DNA from: Flavobacterium hydrophilum
GTDB taxonomy: Bacteria; Bacteroidota; Bacteroidia; Flavobacteriales; Flavobacteriaceae
Length of the DNA stretch: 64,000 nucleotides
Direction of reading: 5' to 3'
Assembly: GCF_003202405.1 (NCBI RefSeq)
Contig: NZ_QJHL01000006.1
Coordinates: forward strand, 124,001-188,000
The position numbers and the translations under genes are program-made. Below, one piece after another: positions 26,673-35,647 of the stretch (position 1 is its first letter; each line of letters starts with the position of its first letter). The notes under the pieces were generated by a model. It saw only the letters and a list, made by a program, of their open reading frames with translations. It did no database searches and had not been told where the DNA came from.

Positions 26673-27947
26673 ATGCGGTTTGTGAAAAACATATTGCAAA
26701 CAGATTTGTTTAAAATTACTTCGCTAAATAGTCTAAGTGTATTATTAAGGATAGGGATTGGTGTGATTACTTCAAAATTATTAGCGGTTTTTGTTGGTGC
26801 GAACGGAATGGCTCTGGTAGGTAATCTTAGGAACTTTACATCATTATTGGAAGGAGTATCAACATTAGGATTCCAAAATGGAATTGTAAAATATGTAGCT
26901 GAATGCAAAGAGAAAAATGATCAGCTCCAAAAACTTATTTCAACGGTTTTTATCAGCTTGTTGACATCTGCAGTTATTTTGAGTTTTGTCTTGTATTTTT
27001 TGTCCGGGTTTTGGAACAGTCAAATTTTTGGGACAGATTTTCGATACCAGATAGTTTTTAAAGCAATAGCAGTGGCTTTGCCATGGTATGCAGTTTCTGT
27101 TTTTTTACTTTCGTTAATTAATGGTTTAGGAAGGTTTAAGAAAGTAATTTGGATAAATATCATTGGAAATATAATAGGCTTACTGGTTTCAGTTACTATG
27201 ATTTTAAATTTTAGAACATTAGGAGCCTTGCTTTCAATAGTTATTTCTCCTGCATTATTGTTTTTTGTTGCTTTTTACTTTGTAAATAAAGAATTCAATT
27301 TTTTCAGCACAATCCGATTTCGGTATTTTGATTTTCAAATTATAAAAAGTTTGTCTTCTTATTCGCTTATGGCTTTGGTTTCTTCGATTTTTGGACCATT
27401 GATCTACTTAGCCATACGAACAAATGTAATTAAGGTTGTTGGCTTGGAGCATGCAGGTTTCTGGGAAACAATCACCCGGATTTCTACTTATTATATGATG
27501 TTTATTACCACCATATTATCGGTTTATTTTTTTCCAAAATTGGCTTCAGCTCAAAGCAGACAAGACACAAAAAAAGTTTTTTGGAGTTTTTACAGAAATA
27601 TTTTGCCTTTTTTTGCCTTACTTTTATTAGTGATTTATTTGGCACGTTTTTTTATTATAAAATTGCTTTTTACAAGTGAATTTTTGCCGGTTACAACTTT
27701 ATTCTTTTGGCAATTATTAGGAGACTTTCTAAAGGCAGCATCATGGATTTTAGGATATCAGTTTTTAGCAAAAAAAATGACTAAAGCTTTTATTTTTTCA
27801 GAAATTTTATCGCTTGTTGTCTTATATTTTATGAGCAATTATTTGGTTGCCCTTTTAGGAATACAGGGAATCGTTATTGCTCATGCTCTGGAAAATTTTA
27901 TTTACCTGTTCGTTTTAGGGATTTATTTCAGGAAAATTTTATTTTGA
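26673..27947 (+). CDS. O-antigen/polysaccharide flippase (Wzx-like)
   Basis: A 424-residue MATE/MOP-superfamily transporter with about 12 membrane segments. The opening (TSLNSLSVLLRIGIGVITSK, then GANGMALVGNLRNF and STLGFQNGIVKYVAE) is typical of WzxE-type O-antigen translocases in Bacteroidota. It would flip lipid-linked oligosaccharide carrying the 3-amino sugar to the periplasm. It starts one base after the FdtB stop codon and is the last gene of the tight plus-strand set that begins with the TRIC-type gene. Confidence 0.9.
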   Translation: MRFVKNILQTDLFKITSLNSLSVLLRIGIGVITSKLLAVFVGANGMALVGNLRNFTSLLEGVSTLGFQNGIVKYVAECKEKNDQLQKLISTVFISLLTSAVILSFVLYFLSGFWNSQIFGTDFRYQIVFKAIAVALPWYAVSVFLLSLINGLGRFKKVIWINIIGNIIGLLVSVTMILNFRTLGALLSIVISPALLFFVAFYFVNKEFNFFSTIRFRYFDFQIIKSLSSYSLMALVSSIFGPLIYLAIRTNVIKVVGLEHAGFWETITRISTYYMMFITTILSVYFFPKLASAQSRQDTKKVFWSFYRNILPFFALLLLVIYLARFFIIKLLFTSEFLPVTTLFFWQLLGDFLKAASWILGYQFLAKKMTKAFIFSEILSLVVLYFMSNYLVALLGIQGIVIAHALENFIYLFVLGIYFRKILF

Positions 27948-28047
27948 TTGCTTTATGAATTTTAAATAAAAACAGATTTTACAGATTAATAAAAATACAT
28001 ATTAGAAATTACTATAATTTAGGTATTTTTGAAAAAAATAGATAAAA

Positions 28048-28233
28048 ATGATTCCATTATATTTCGATCCAGGAACAGGAGCTTTGATAGTTCAGTTTTT
28101 GGCTGCAGCAGTGGCTGGTGTTTTACTTTTTTATAAGACAGTTATGTTTAAAATAAAGTCTGTTTTTGGAATTAAAAGCAAGGAAGAAGACGATTTTATG
28201 GATCATGACGAGACTAAGGAAGAGCAAAAATAA
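28048..28233 (+). CDS. Small DPGTG-motif membrane protein
   Basis: A 61-residue protein starting MIPLYFDPGTGALIVQFLAA, with one or two hydrophobic segments (about residues 12-40) and a highly charged C-terminal tail (KSKEEDDFMDHDETKEEQK). Small proteins with YFDPG(T/S)G(S/A) near the N-terminus recur beside methyltransferase and sulfatase-fold genes; their function is unknown. Its stop is immediately followed by the next gene's ATG, so translational coupling is likely. It may be an accessory to the 479-residue membrane enzyme. Confidence 0.75.
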   Translation: MIPLYFDPGTGALIVQFLAAAVAGVLLFYKTVMFKIKSVFGIKSKEEDDFMDHDETKEEQK

Positions 28234-29607
28234 ATGATGTCAAAAAGAACAAGTTCGTCATTTAGAGACCCGTCCGGATATGTTTTTATAGAAGATGACA
28301 GCGTTAAAAGGATTATAAATCCAATTTACTTTAACCAATATAGGTCTTTAACAAAAAGCGGTTTTTATAATACCCTTTTTGAGAAAAAATATTTGATTCC
28401 ACACAAAGTTGTTGAGGAAAATCAAGACCAGATAATTATAGAAGCACAAAAAATTCCTCTTGTAAATTATCCTTACGAATGGAGTTTTTTACAGTATAAA
28501 CATGCGGCTTTACTGACTTTGAAAATTCAAAAATTATCTTTGAAAAATAATTTCACTTTAAAAGATGCTTCTGCCTTTAATATAACTTTTCACGAAGGAA
28601 AACCTGTTTTTATCGATACGCTGTCTTTTGATTTTTATCAGGAAAATAATCCATGGTTGGCCTATAAGCAATTTATAATGCATTTTTTAGGACCTTTGGT
28701 TCTTACTAAATATTTTGGACAAGACTATTTAAAAACGCTATCCCAAAATCTTGAAGGTATTTCATTGCAAAAGTTGTCCAGACTATTACCTTTCAAAAGT
28801 TATTTCAGCCCTACATTAGTTACTAATATTCATTTATTGGCTAAGTATGATAAAAAATATGAATCAGATAAAAAATCGGTAAGCAATAATTTATCGAAAG
28901 CCTCTCAGATAAAATTAATCGACGGCCTGTATGATTATATCCTGAATTTATCAGCTAATGAAAAAACAGAATGGGATCATTATTACAATCAAATCAATTA
29001 TGATGATGTTGCATATCAATTTAAGAAAAAAGCAGTAAAAGACTGGTTTTTATCCATACAGGGAAAGTCTTTAATTGATATTGGAGGAAATGACGGTACT
29101 TTTTCGCGCGAATTAAAAGAACAGGCAGATTTGTTAATTGTGGCAGATGTAGACCCGAATGCAGTCGAACAAAATTACCGACAAATAATTAAAAGTAAGG
29201 AAAAAATAATTTTACCTTTAGTAATTGATGTGCTAAATCCGGCAGCAAATTATGGTTTCAATAACGAAGAACGGTTTTCGTTTATTGACAGGATCAAAGA
29301 ACTAAATCTGGATGGATGCTTAGCTTTGGCTGTTATTCATCATATTACATTGTCAGGGAACATTCCGTTTTCGTTGTCTGCTCAGTTTTTTTCTAAAATG
29401 TCTTCAAATCTATTAATTGAATTTCCCACAAGAAAAGATTCCTGGGTTCAATTTTTATTAGACAGTAAAAGAGAATTCAAGAATCATTTTGATTTTTACG
29501 ATGAAGAAAATTTCGAAAAGGAATATGCTGTATATTTTGAAATACTAAAGAAAGAAAAAATAGATTCTTCTGAAAGAATTTTATATAGATTGAAACGTCG
29601 TAATTAA
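28234..29607 (+). CDS. Class I SAM methyltransferase with kinase-like N-terminal domain
   Basis: A 457-residue two-part protein. The N-terminal region (about residues 1-210) begins SSFRDPSGYVFIEDD, typical of NoeA-related methyltransferases. It contains DASAFNITFHEGKPVFIDTL, whose D111, N116 and D128 have almost the spacing of a kinase catalytic loop and DFG aspartate. The C-terminal domain (about 245-400) is a Rossmann methyltransferase with SLIDIGGNDGTFSRELKEQ (SAM-binding motif I) and LIVADVDPNAVEQ (motif II). It starts directly after the 61-residue gene stop and five bases before the membrane enzyme. It probably modifies the polysaccharide; the target is unknown. Confidence 0.82.
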   Translation: MMSKRTSSSFRDPSGYVFIEDDSVKRIINPIYFNQYRSLTKSGFYNTLFEKKYLIPHKVVEENQDQIIIEAQKIPLVNYPYEWSFLQYKHAALLTLKIQKLSLKNNFTLKDASAFNITFHEGKPVFIDTLSFDFYQENNPWLAYKQFIMHFLGPLVLTKYFGQDYLKTLSQNLEGISLQKLSRLLPFKSYFSPTLVTNIHLLAKYDKKYESDKKSVSNNLSKASQIKLIDGLYDYILNLSANEKTEWDHYYNQINYDDVAYQFKKKAVKDWFLSIQGKSLIDIGGNDGTFSRELKEQADLLIVADVDPNAVEQNYRQIIKSKEKIILPLVIDVLNPAANYGFNNEERFSFIDRIKELNLDGCLALAVIHHITLSGNIPFSLSAQFFSKMSSNLLIEFPTRKDSWVQFLLDSKREFKNHFDFYDEENFEKEYAVYFEILKKEKIDSSERILYRLKRRN

Positions 29608-29612
29608 AAGAA

Positions 29613-31052
29613 ATGAATCTAAAAGAAAAATTTAATTACTTTATAAATAACGATAAAGATTATCCGGCTGCGGTTGGTTTTTTATCTGGTTTTTATCCAT
29701 TAGTTTTTTTTTATTCCAATAATTTTGAGGATATTAATTCATTAAGACATTTAGTTTATTTTTCTTTTTTCTTTTTGATATTGCCCTCACTCAGTATATT
29801 TTTACTATATCATTTATTTATCCGTTTTGAAAAGTTATTACCTTACAGAAGACATTTATTATTTGTTATAATTGTCGAGTTAACATCAGTTTATTTCTCA
29901 CAGGTTTACTTTTTGACCATTAAGAAAAAAATGTTGTTAGGATTATTAATTTTTGTATGTTTTTTTTCTTTTAAGCTTTATAAACATTATAAAAAAGTAA
30001 TGGTTTTTATTTTACTGCTTTCAATTATTCCGGTTTTTAAGGTTTCAAAAATAATTTATGATAATTTAACAAGTTCTGCTTCCTGGCAACAACAGCCAGA
30101 TCACATTCTTAATACAAGTTTTAAGAAAAGACCTAATATTTACTACATCGAACCAGATGGGTATGCAAGTGATACAAATCTTAAAGGTGTTTTGTATCGT
30201 TTTGACAATTCTGAATTTGATGGATGGTTGAAGGATAAAAAATTTACATTATATAATGATTTTAGAAGCAATTACGAATCTACATTAACTTCAAATAGTT
30301 CTTGCTTTTTCATGAAGCATCATTTTTACGATATGAATTCGGATTTTAAATATTCCAGAGATTTAATTACTGGAAATAATCCGGTTTTAAAGATATTTAA
30401 AAGGAATAACTATAAAACATTTTTTCTAACAGAAAGACCCTATTTATTAGCTAATTACCCAAATATTGAGTATGATTATTGCAATTTTGAATTGGATCAG
30501 GTGCCTTATTTTAATGCTTTTGAAACAAAAAGAAATGTTTTAAGTGATTTAAAACATCAAATAGTAAACAACAAAACATCTAATAATTTTTTCTTTATCG
30601 AAAAATTCGGGCCTAATCATATTGCAGTATACAAACAAGGTTCTTCTGGCATTGAAAAAGAAAGGATAAAATACATAAAAAGACTCCAGGAAACTAATAT
30701 CTGGTTAAAACAAACAATTGGCTTTATTGAAAAAGAGGATCCAAATGCTATTGTAATTATTGGGGCAGACCACGGAGGATTTGTTGGGTTTTCAAATACT
30801 TTAGAGGCATCAAAAAAAATATCAGATAAAGTTCTTTTAAAATCAATTTTTGGAGCAAAGCTTGCAATAAAATGGAATGATCCTAAACATTCTCATTATG
30901 ATTCTAAATTAAAAACATCTGTTAATTTATTTAGGGTTTTGTTTTCTTTTTTAGGTGAGGATAAAAGCTTGCTTAAAAAACTTCAACAAAACAACAGTTA
31001 TAATTTATCTGAACCAAATGACTTTTCTAAAATATATCTTGCTATAGAATAA
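29613..31052 (+). CDS. Sulfatase-fold (alkaline phosphatase superfamily) membrane enzyme
   Basis: A 479-residue protein with about five N-terminal membrane helices (residues 15-155) and a periplasmic alkaline-phosphatase-superfamily domain. Metal and active-site motifs are visible: YYIEPDGYASD (first metal aspartate), ESTLTSNSSCFF (candidate nucleophilic Thr/Ser), GADHGGF (metal Asp-His) and DPKHSHYDSK (histidine). The layout matches LPS phosphoethanolamine- or phosphoglycerol-transferase-like proteins. No C/SxPSR formylglycine motif is seen, so it is probably a phospho-substituent transferase or phosphodiesterase rather than a sulfatase. Confidence 0.8.
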   Translation: MNLKEKFNYFINNDKDYPAAVGFLSGFYPLVFFYSNNFEDINSLRHLVYFSFFFLILPSLSIFLLYHLFIRFEKLLPYRRHLLFVIIVELTSVYFSQVYFLTIKKKMLLGLLIFVCFFSFKLYKHYKKVMVFILLLSIIPVFKVSKIIYDNLTSSASWQQQPDHILNTSFKKRPNIYYIEPDGYASDTNLKGVLYRFDNSEFDGWLKDKKFTLYNDFRSNYESTLTSNSSCFFMKHHFYDMNSDFKYSRDLITGNNPVLKIFKRNNYKTFFLTERPYLLANYPNIEYDYCNFELDQVPYFNAFETKRNVLSDLKHQIVNNKTSNNFFFIEKFGPNHIAVYKQGSSGIEKERIKYIKRLQETNIWLKQTIGFIEKEDPNAIVIIGADHGGFVGFSNTLEASKKISDKVLLKSIFGAKLAIKWNDPKHSHYDSKLKTSVNLFRVLFSFLGEDKSLLKKLQQNNSYNLSEPNDFSKIYLAIE

Positions 31053-31149
31053 TATTGGTATGTTTCTATTTAATAAAAAAGTACTGTTAGTTCTTTATTC
31101 AGTTTTGGTTAAAGTAAACAGATGAAGTAGTATAAAAAGAATTCTTATT

Positions 31150-32292
31150 TTAATTTTTATTCCAAATATCCAGATACTTTTGAGCAATTTTTATATAATT
31201 ATGCTCTTTATCTATAAAAGCTTTAGCTTGTTTACCAATTTTAATTATTTCTTGGGGGTTTTCAATTAAAAAAGATATTTCGCTTACTAAATATTCAACG
31301 TCTGGTAAGGCATTTACAGCTACGCGTTCAGTGAGATTATAATATTCTGTAAATTCGGCTTCAGCTCCGGTAAAAACTACTTTTCCTTTCGCCATGGCTT
31401 CTAATGCGTTATAACCCTGGTCGAAACCATATACTTGGTCCAAAAGGATGTGTGCTTTATTGTAAATATTTATGTATGTACTGTAAGGGATATTTCGGGT
31501 AATAATAATTTCTACTTGTTCAGGGTATTTTTTAGAAATGATTTCCAAAGCATTTTCAAAATAAATAGTTCCTTTTTTTATACAGCTTCCTGTATTTATG
31601 CCTAAAAAAAGGATTATTTTTTCTGAAATTTCTAAAGGCTCAAATAGTGTTTTTTCTACATTAACCGGGTTTGGAATTAAAGTTGTCTGGAAACCTGTTC
31701 TTTCCATCGGAATTTTATAATCCAAATCAGATGTAATTATTGCGGAAGTGTTTTTTAAGACAAATTCAAACAGGCTTCGGTAATTTTTCTGAGTGTATTT
31801 TAAAGGAAATTGAAACTCTTTTTTCAAATTTGGGTTATTTAAAAATGGAGTCAAAATGGAATATTGTAATTCATCTCTTAGTAAGAAATCAATAATAGGC
31901 GTTTCATCTCCACAAACTAAAAGTATCTTTTTTTTATTCTGTGAAAATATTTTTTTTAGTAAATATTTCGAAAAAATTGGGTAAGTTTCAATTGCATCCG
32001 AGTTAATTAATTGTACGGCATCAAAATTCTTCAATTGTGGAAGAAACGAATAAAAGCGGTATGCTCTTTCTAATTTTATAAGATCTATTTTGAAAACTTT
32101 GTAGCAAAATCCAGCCAGTTTTCTGGTTAGTAAATTATCAGAAAAAAAAGCAGGTCTTATAGAAAAATCAACATCAAATTTTTTGAAATGATCTCCATCA
32201 GCAATAATGATAACATGATGCCCCAGAATCTGGAGACCTTCTTTTAAAGAGTTATGTAATCGGCTGTATTCCCCAATCAAAAGTATTTTCAT
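31150..32292 (-). CDS. Glycosyltransferase family 4-like (GT-B)
   Basis: A 380-residue GT-B glycosyltransferase. The N-terminal domain starts MKILLIGEYSRLHNSLKEGL. The C-terminal domain has FLGINTGSCIKKGTIYFENA, and the donor-site region is DQVYGFDQGYNALEAMAKGKVVFT, given here as QVYGFDQGYNALEAMAKG, with the glutamate of the EX7E-like motif. Donor and acceptor are unknown. It is the only minus-strand gene in this part of the locus and is divergent from the next glycosyltransferase, with a promoter between. Confidence 0.85.
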   Translation of the reverse strand: MKILLIGEYSRLHNSLKEGLQILGHHVIIIADGDHFKKFDVDFSIRPAFFSDNLLTRKLAGFCYKVFKIDLIKLERAYRFYSFLPQLKNFDAVQLINSDAIETYPIFSKYLLKKIFSQNKKKILLVCGDETPIIDFLLRDELQYSILTPFLNNPNLKKEFQFPLKYTQKNYRSLFEFVLKNTSAIITSDLDYKIPMERTGFQTTLIPNPVNVEKTLFEPLEISEKIILFLGINTGSCIKKGTIYFENALEIISKKYPEQVEIIITRNIPYSTYINIYNKAHILLDQVYGFDQGYNALEAMAKGKVVFTGAEAEFTEYYNLTERVAVNALPDVEYLVSEISFLIENPQEIIKIGKQAKAFIDKEHNYIKIAQKYLDIWNKN

Positions 32293-32310
32293 ATAAGAAC
32301 CATAAATTTT

Positions 32311-32318
32311 TATATTTG
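32311..32318 (+). promoter_or_regulatory. -7 element for the 32338-34662 operon
   Basis: Reads TATATTTG, a perfect TAnnTTTG, 19 bases upstream of the TTG start at 32338, within the 45-bp divergent gap. Confidence 0.55.
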
Positions 32319-32337
32319 TGTAAATATACTATCAAAA

Positions 32338-33174
32338 TTGGCAAAAGAATTTAAAAAAGAAGATTTAGAGATTGTAGTTTCGACAATGAACAGAAAAAAT
32401 CTTGATTTTCTGATTCCAATGTTTCCTTTCAGTCATTTTTCTGAGTTTTCTATTTTAATAATTAATCAAACCACAGAGAATGATTTATTGAGTTCTGATT
32501 TTTCTTGTGTCAGAGTGATAAATTCATTTGAAAAGGGACTCTCTAAGAGCAGAAATTTAGGCTTAAGAAACACTACAGGTAAAATTATTTTAATAGCAGA
32601 TGATGATATAATTTATAAGGTAAATTTTGATGAAAAAATTATACAGGCACATAATGAATTCTCAAAAGCAACAATCCTGAGTTTTTGTATTGAAAAGCCG
32701 AATGGTTCGTTGTTTAAAAAGTATTTCTTAAAACCTAAAAAAAAATTAAGCTTGCTGGAATTGTTTGGTGTTTTATCTGTTGAAATTACCATTAATACAA
32801 AAAATATAGATAGATCAGAGCTTATTTTTGATGAAAAATTTGGATTGGGAAGCTCATTTCAGATGGGAGAAGAGGCTATCTTTTTGGCTGATATTAAAGA
32901 GAAAAAAAAATCAATAGGTTTTTTCCCGAGTGTAATTGCGATTCATCCGGAAATTTCCTCAAATGAAAAAATTAATATTGCTGAAAAATATTATATTCAA
33001 GGAGCATTTTTAGCCAGAGTTTTAAAAGGAAATTATAATATTCATTTGGCAATGAAACTTTTTTTCGATTTAAAACAGCGGAAATTACAAATAAATCAAA
33101 TTCCTATGGCACTTAAAAAAGCAAAATTAGGCAGAATAGATTTTTATCAATTAGAAAACCAAAACAATGCTTAA
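32338..33174 (+). CDS. Glycosyltransferase family 2 (GT-A)
   Basis: A 278-residue inverting GT-A enzyme. Motifs: LEIVVSTMNRKNLDFL at the N-terminus, GLSKSRNLGLRNTTGKIILI, then the metal-binding DDD of IADDDIIY (about residues 90-95). LGSSFQMGEEAIFLADI is the acceptor-side motif. The start is TTG at 32338, placed shortly after a good -7 element. The gene end overlaps fdtA by 8 bases. Sugar donor is unknown. Confidence 0.85.
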   Translation: MAKEFKKEDLEIVVSTMNRKNLDFLIPMFPFSHFSEFSILIINQTTENDLLSSDFSCVRVINSFEKGLSKSRNLGLRNTTGKIILIADDDIIYKVNFDEKIIQAHNEFSKATILSFCIEKPNGSLFKKYFLKPKKKLSLLELFGVLSVEITINTKNIDRSELIFDEKFGLGSSFQMGEEAIFLADIKEKKKSIGFFPSVIAIHPEISSNEKINIAEKYYIQGAFLARVLKGNYNIHLAMKLFFDLKQRKLQINQIPMALKKAKLGRIDFYQLENQNNA

Positions 33175-33565
33175 TAATATTCAATTAATAAAACTGCCTG
33201 TTATAGAAGATTATCGTGGTAATCTAGCATTCCTCCAAAATGACGTTTTGCCATTTGAATTAAAGCGGGTATATTATCTTTTTGATGTGCCTAGCAATGC
33301 TTTTAGAGGAGGACATTCACATATTGATCAGCAATCAATTATAATAGCACTTAGCGGCAGTTTTGAGGTTGTCCTTGATGATGGTTTTGAAAGAAAGACT
33401 TTTTTTCTCAATAAACCAAATTTGGGACTGTTGGTTCCAACTGGAATCTGGAGGGAGTTGCAAAATTTTTCATCAGGGGCCGTTTGCCTTGTGGTGGCTT
33501 CGGATGTTTTTGCAGAAGAAGATTATATCCGCGACTATGACGCTTTTTTAGCCACTAAAAAATGA
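33167..33565 (+). CDS. fdtA: dTDP-4-oxo-6-deoxyglucose 3,4-ketoisomerase (FdtA-like, WxcM domain)
   Basis: A 132-residue cupin of the FdtA/QdtA family. It isomerises dTDP-4-keto-6-deoxyglucose to the 3-keto sugar used by FdtB. Motifs: VIEDYRGNLAFLQ, LKRVYYLFDVPSN, RGGHSHIDQQSIIIALSGSF (active-site histidines) and VVLDDG. The product could be the Fuc3N or Qui3N precursor; sequence alone does not tell which. It overlaps its neighbours by 8 and 4 bases, so it is translated as part of the glycosyltransferase operon, apart from fdtB. Confidence 0.88.
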   Translation: MLNNIQLIKLPVIEDYRGNLAFLQNDVLPFELKRVYYLFDVPSNAFRGGHSHIDQQSIIIALSGSFEVVLDDGFERKTFFLNKPNLGLLVPTGIWRELQNFSSGAVCLVVASDVFAEEDYIRDYDAFLATKK

Positions 33566-34662
33566 AAATTCTATATATAACTTCCGTAGTTTCAACTTCC
33601 GGCGGTGTGGAAAAAATACTCGCTCAAAAATCGGATTTTTTTGTAGAAAATTATAATTACCAAATTTCTATTATTTACAATGAAGTATTGGAAAGGCATA
33701 CTTTCTATAAATTTAATGAGAAAGCAAAACTTAATAATTTAGGACTTAATAAGAAGTCGTTGTTTTATATATTTAAATTTAGAAAGAAAGTTGAGGAACT
33801 AATTGATAATTATTGTCCGGACATAATTGTCGTTTCAGATAATGGATTAAAAGGCTTTCTGGTTCCTTTATTAATAAAAACTAAAGCCCCTGTTTTGTTG
33901 GAAGTTCATGGTTCTAAAGCTGAAATCATTAATAGAAAACATTCTTTACTGCGATTTTTAAAAAGAAAAATGCATTTACTAATTAAGTCTTTTACAATTA
34001 CCAAATTCGATCAGGTAATATTTCTAAGTGAAAAAAGTGCTGCCGAATGGAATTTTTATAAAGCTAAAATTATTCCCAATTCATTGTGTTTTGAACCGAA
34101 TGTGCAAAGTCTTCTAACTGCGAAAGTTGCCATTGCAATAGGAAGGCATTCTTATGAGAAAGGTTTAGACAGACTATTGCCAATTTGGAAAGAAGTCAGT
34201 ACACAAAATCCGGAATGGAAATTAAAAATTTACGGAGATTTTACGGAAGACACTACGTTTTTAAAAAATGAAATAGATAAACTGAAGCTTCAGGACACAG
34301 TTGATTTGTTATTGCCTGTTAAAGATATTGAAAAAGTATACGAGGAGGCCTCCGTTTTTTTGATGACTTCAAGATTTGAAGGTTTTGGAATGGCACTTTT
34401 GGAAGCAATGTCTTTCGGCTTACCAGTAGTTTCCTTTGATTGTCCGATTGGTCCTGGCAACCTTATTGAGAATAATGTAGATGGAATTCTGATTCCGGAT
34501 AATGATTCAGAATTATATATAAAAAGGCTTGATTTTTTAATTCAAAATAAAGAATTGCAAAATCAGTTAGCCGAAAATGCAGTTAAAAAAGCGTCTGCTT
34601 TTTCAAAAACCGAAATTATGAATCTCTGGGAAGAGTTATTTAAAGAAGTTCTGTCCAAGTGA
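33562..34662 (+). CDS. Glycosyltransferase family 4 (GT-B)
   Basis: A 366-residue retaining GT-B enzyme. N-terminus MKILYITSVVSTSGGVEKIL, then AIAIGRHSYEKGLDRLLPIW, and the GT4 motif SRFEGFGMALLEAMSFGLPV with the EX7E glutamates. The closest resemblance is to GalNAc or glucosyl transferases of O-antigen synthesis. Its ATG overlaps the fdtA stop (ATGA). The 3' end overlaps the convergent GT2 gene by 27 bases. Confidence 0.88.
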   Translation: MKILYITSVVSTSGGVEKILAQKSDFFVENYNYQISIIYNEVLERHTFYKFNEKAKLNNLGLNKKSLFYIFKFRKKVEELIDNYCPDIIVVSDNGLKGFLVPLLIKTKAPVLLEVHGSKAEIINRKHSLLRFLKRKMHLLIKSFTITKFDQVIFLSEKSAAEWNFYKAKIIPNSLCFEPNVQSLLTAKVAIAIGRHSYEKGLDRLLPIWKEVSTQNPEWKLKIYGDFTEDTTFLKNEIDKLKLQDTVDLLLPVKDIEKVYEEASVFLMTSRFEGFGMALLEAMSFGLPVVSFDCPIGPGNLIENNVDGILIPDNDSELYIKRLDFLIQNKELQNQLAENAVKKASAFSKTEIMNLWEELFKEVLSK

Positions 34663-35544
34663 TTTTAAATGGCAATAATAACCCAATTTATAAATATCGA
34701 ACCAAAATAAAGAAGGTTTTTCAGAAAGTAAATTAGATTCTATTTTTGATTTTATTTTTGAAAATATATAAGCTGTAATGCTTGTTAGTTTTAGGTTTTC
34801 AAGTTTTTGCTGAACAGCAATTATCTTACTTTCTGTTGCTGATATTTTATTTGATTTTTCTAAAAACACAAGATTTTCAAGAGCTGTTCTTGTTTTGTTC
34901 AAAAATAATAAAGAGCTTTCTAAATTTAAATGAAAAGCAGGGTTTTCGATATGGGTTACTAAAATGTTATTGACTTCTAATTTCATCAGAAAAGATAAGT
35001 CTTCATAGCCATATTTTGTTATAGTGGAGTCAAAAGGATGTTGCAGGAGCAGTTCTTTTTTTACTAATAAATTAGAAGTTAATGCTCTGATATTAGGTTT
35101 TTTTCTTCTGTTTTCTAAAGAAACGGATTCTTTGTTATGACCATAAATCCAGCGTAAGAGTTGCTCTTTTTGTGGTTTTTTGCTTTCATAAAGTATGCCT
35201 CCAAAAATAATGGTGTCGTTGTTTTTTTGAACATTTAAAAGGTAATTTTCTATAAAATTGGAGCCTCTGGGAAACATATCACAATCTAAAAATAATAACC
35301 AGGAAAATTTAGCTTTCGATGCAAGATAATTTCTGTTTTGTCCCCTTCCTAAGTTTGTTGTATTCGAAGAAAAGTAGCAGTATTTTAAAGAGTTTATTTG
35401 ATTGTTTTCTGTTAAAAAATCATTGGAACAATCATCCTGGCATAAGATTTCAAATTTTATATCACAATCAACACACTGTTTTTGAAGTTCAAAAACAAGA
35501 GGAAAAGAATTGTAATTATAAGTAGGAATAAGGATGGAAAGCAT
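34636..35544 (-). CDS. Glycosyltransferase family 2 (GT-A)
   Basis: A 302-residue enzyme from the ATG at 35544. GT2 motifs: MLSILIPTYNYNSFPLVFEL, EILCQDDCSNDF, NLGRGQNRNYLASKAK and the metal site FLDCDMFPR. Aromatic and basic residues in the C-terminal half (ENRRKKPNIRALTSN) may contact the acceptor. Sugar donor unknown. The 3' end overlaps the convergent GT4 gene by 27 bases, tail to tail. Confidence 0.87.
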   Translation of the reverse strand: MLSILIPTYNYNSFPLVFELQKQCVDCDIKFEILCQDDCSNDFLTENNQINSLKYCYFSSNTTNLGRGQNRNYLASKAKFSWLLFLDCDMFPRGSNFIENYLLNVQKNNDTIIFGGILYESKKPQKEQLLRWIYGHNKESVSLENRRKKPNIRALTSNLLVKKELLLQHPFDSTITKYGYEDLSFLMKLEVNNILVTHIENPAFHLNLESSLLFLNKTRTALENLVFLEKSNKISATESKIIAVQQKLENLKLTSITAYIFSKIKSKIESNLLSEKPSLFWFDIYKLGYYCHLKSLGQNFFK

Positions 35545-35647
35545 CAAAAACCGATTTTTTAAATATATTTGTAAAGAAAATGTTTTTTATTAAAACATCC
35601 CATAAGATAGCTTCAAATTTGATTGCAAATTTCTGAAAATAATTAAA

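Noticed and set aside
29613-31052. Formylglycine-dependent sulfatase activated by the FGE-domain protein at the left edge
   Set aside because: No C/S-x-P-S-R motif is present, and the genes are 29 kb apart.
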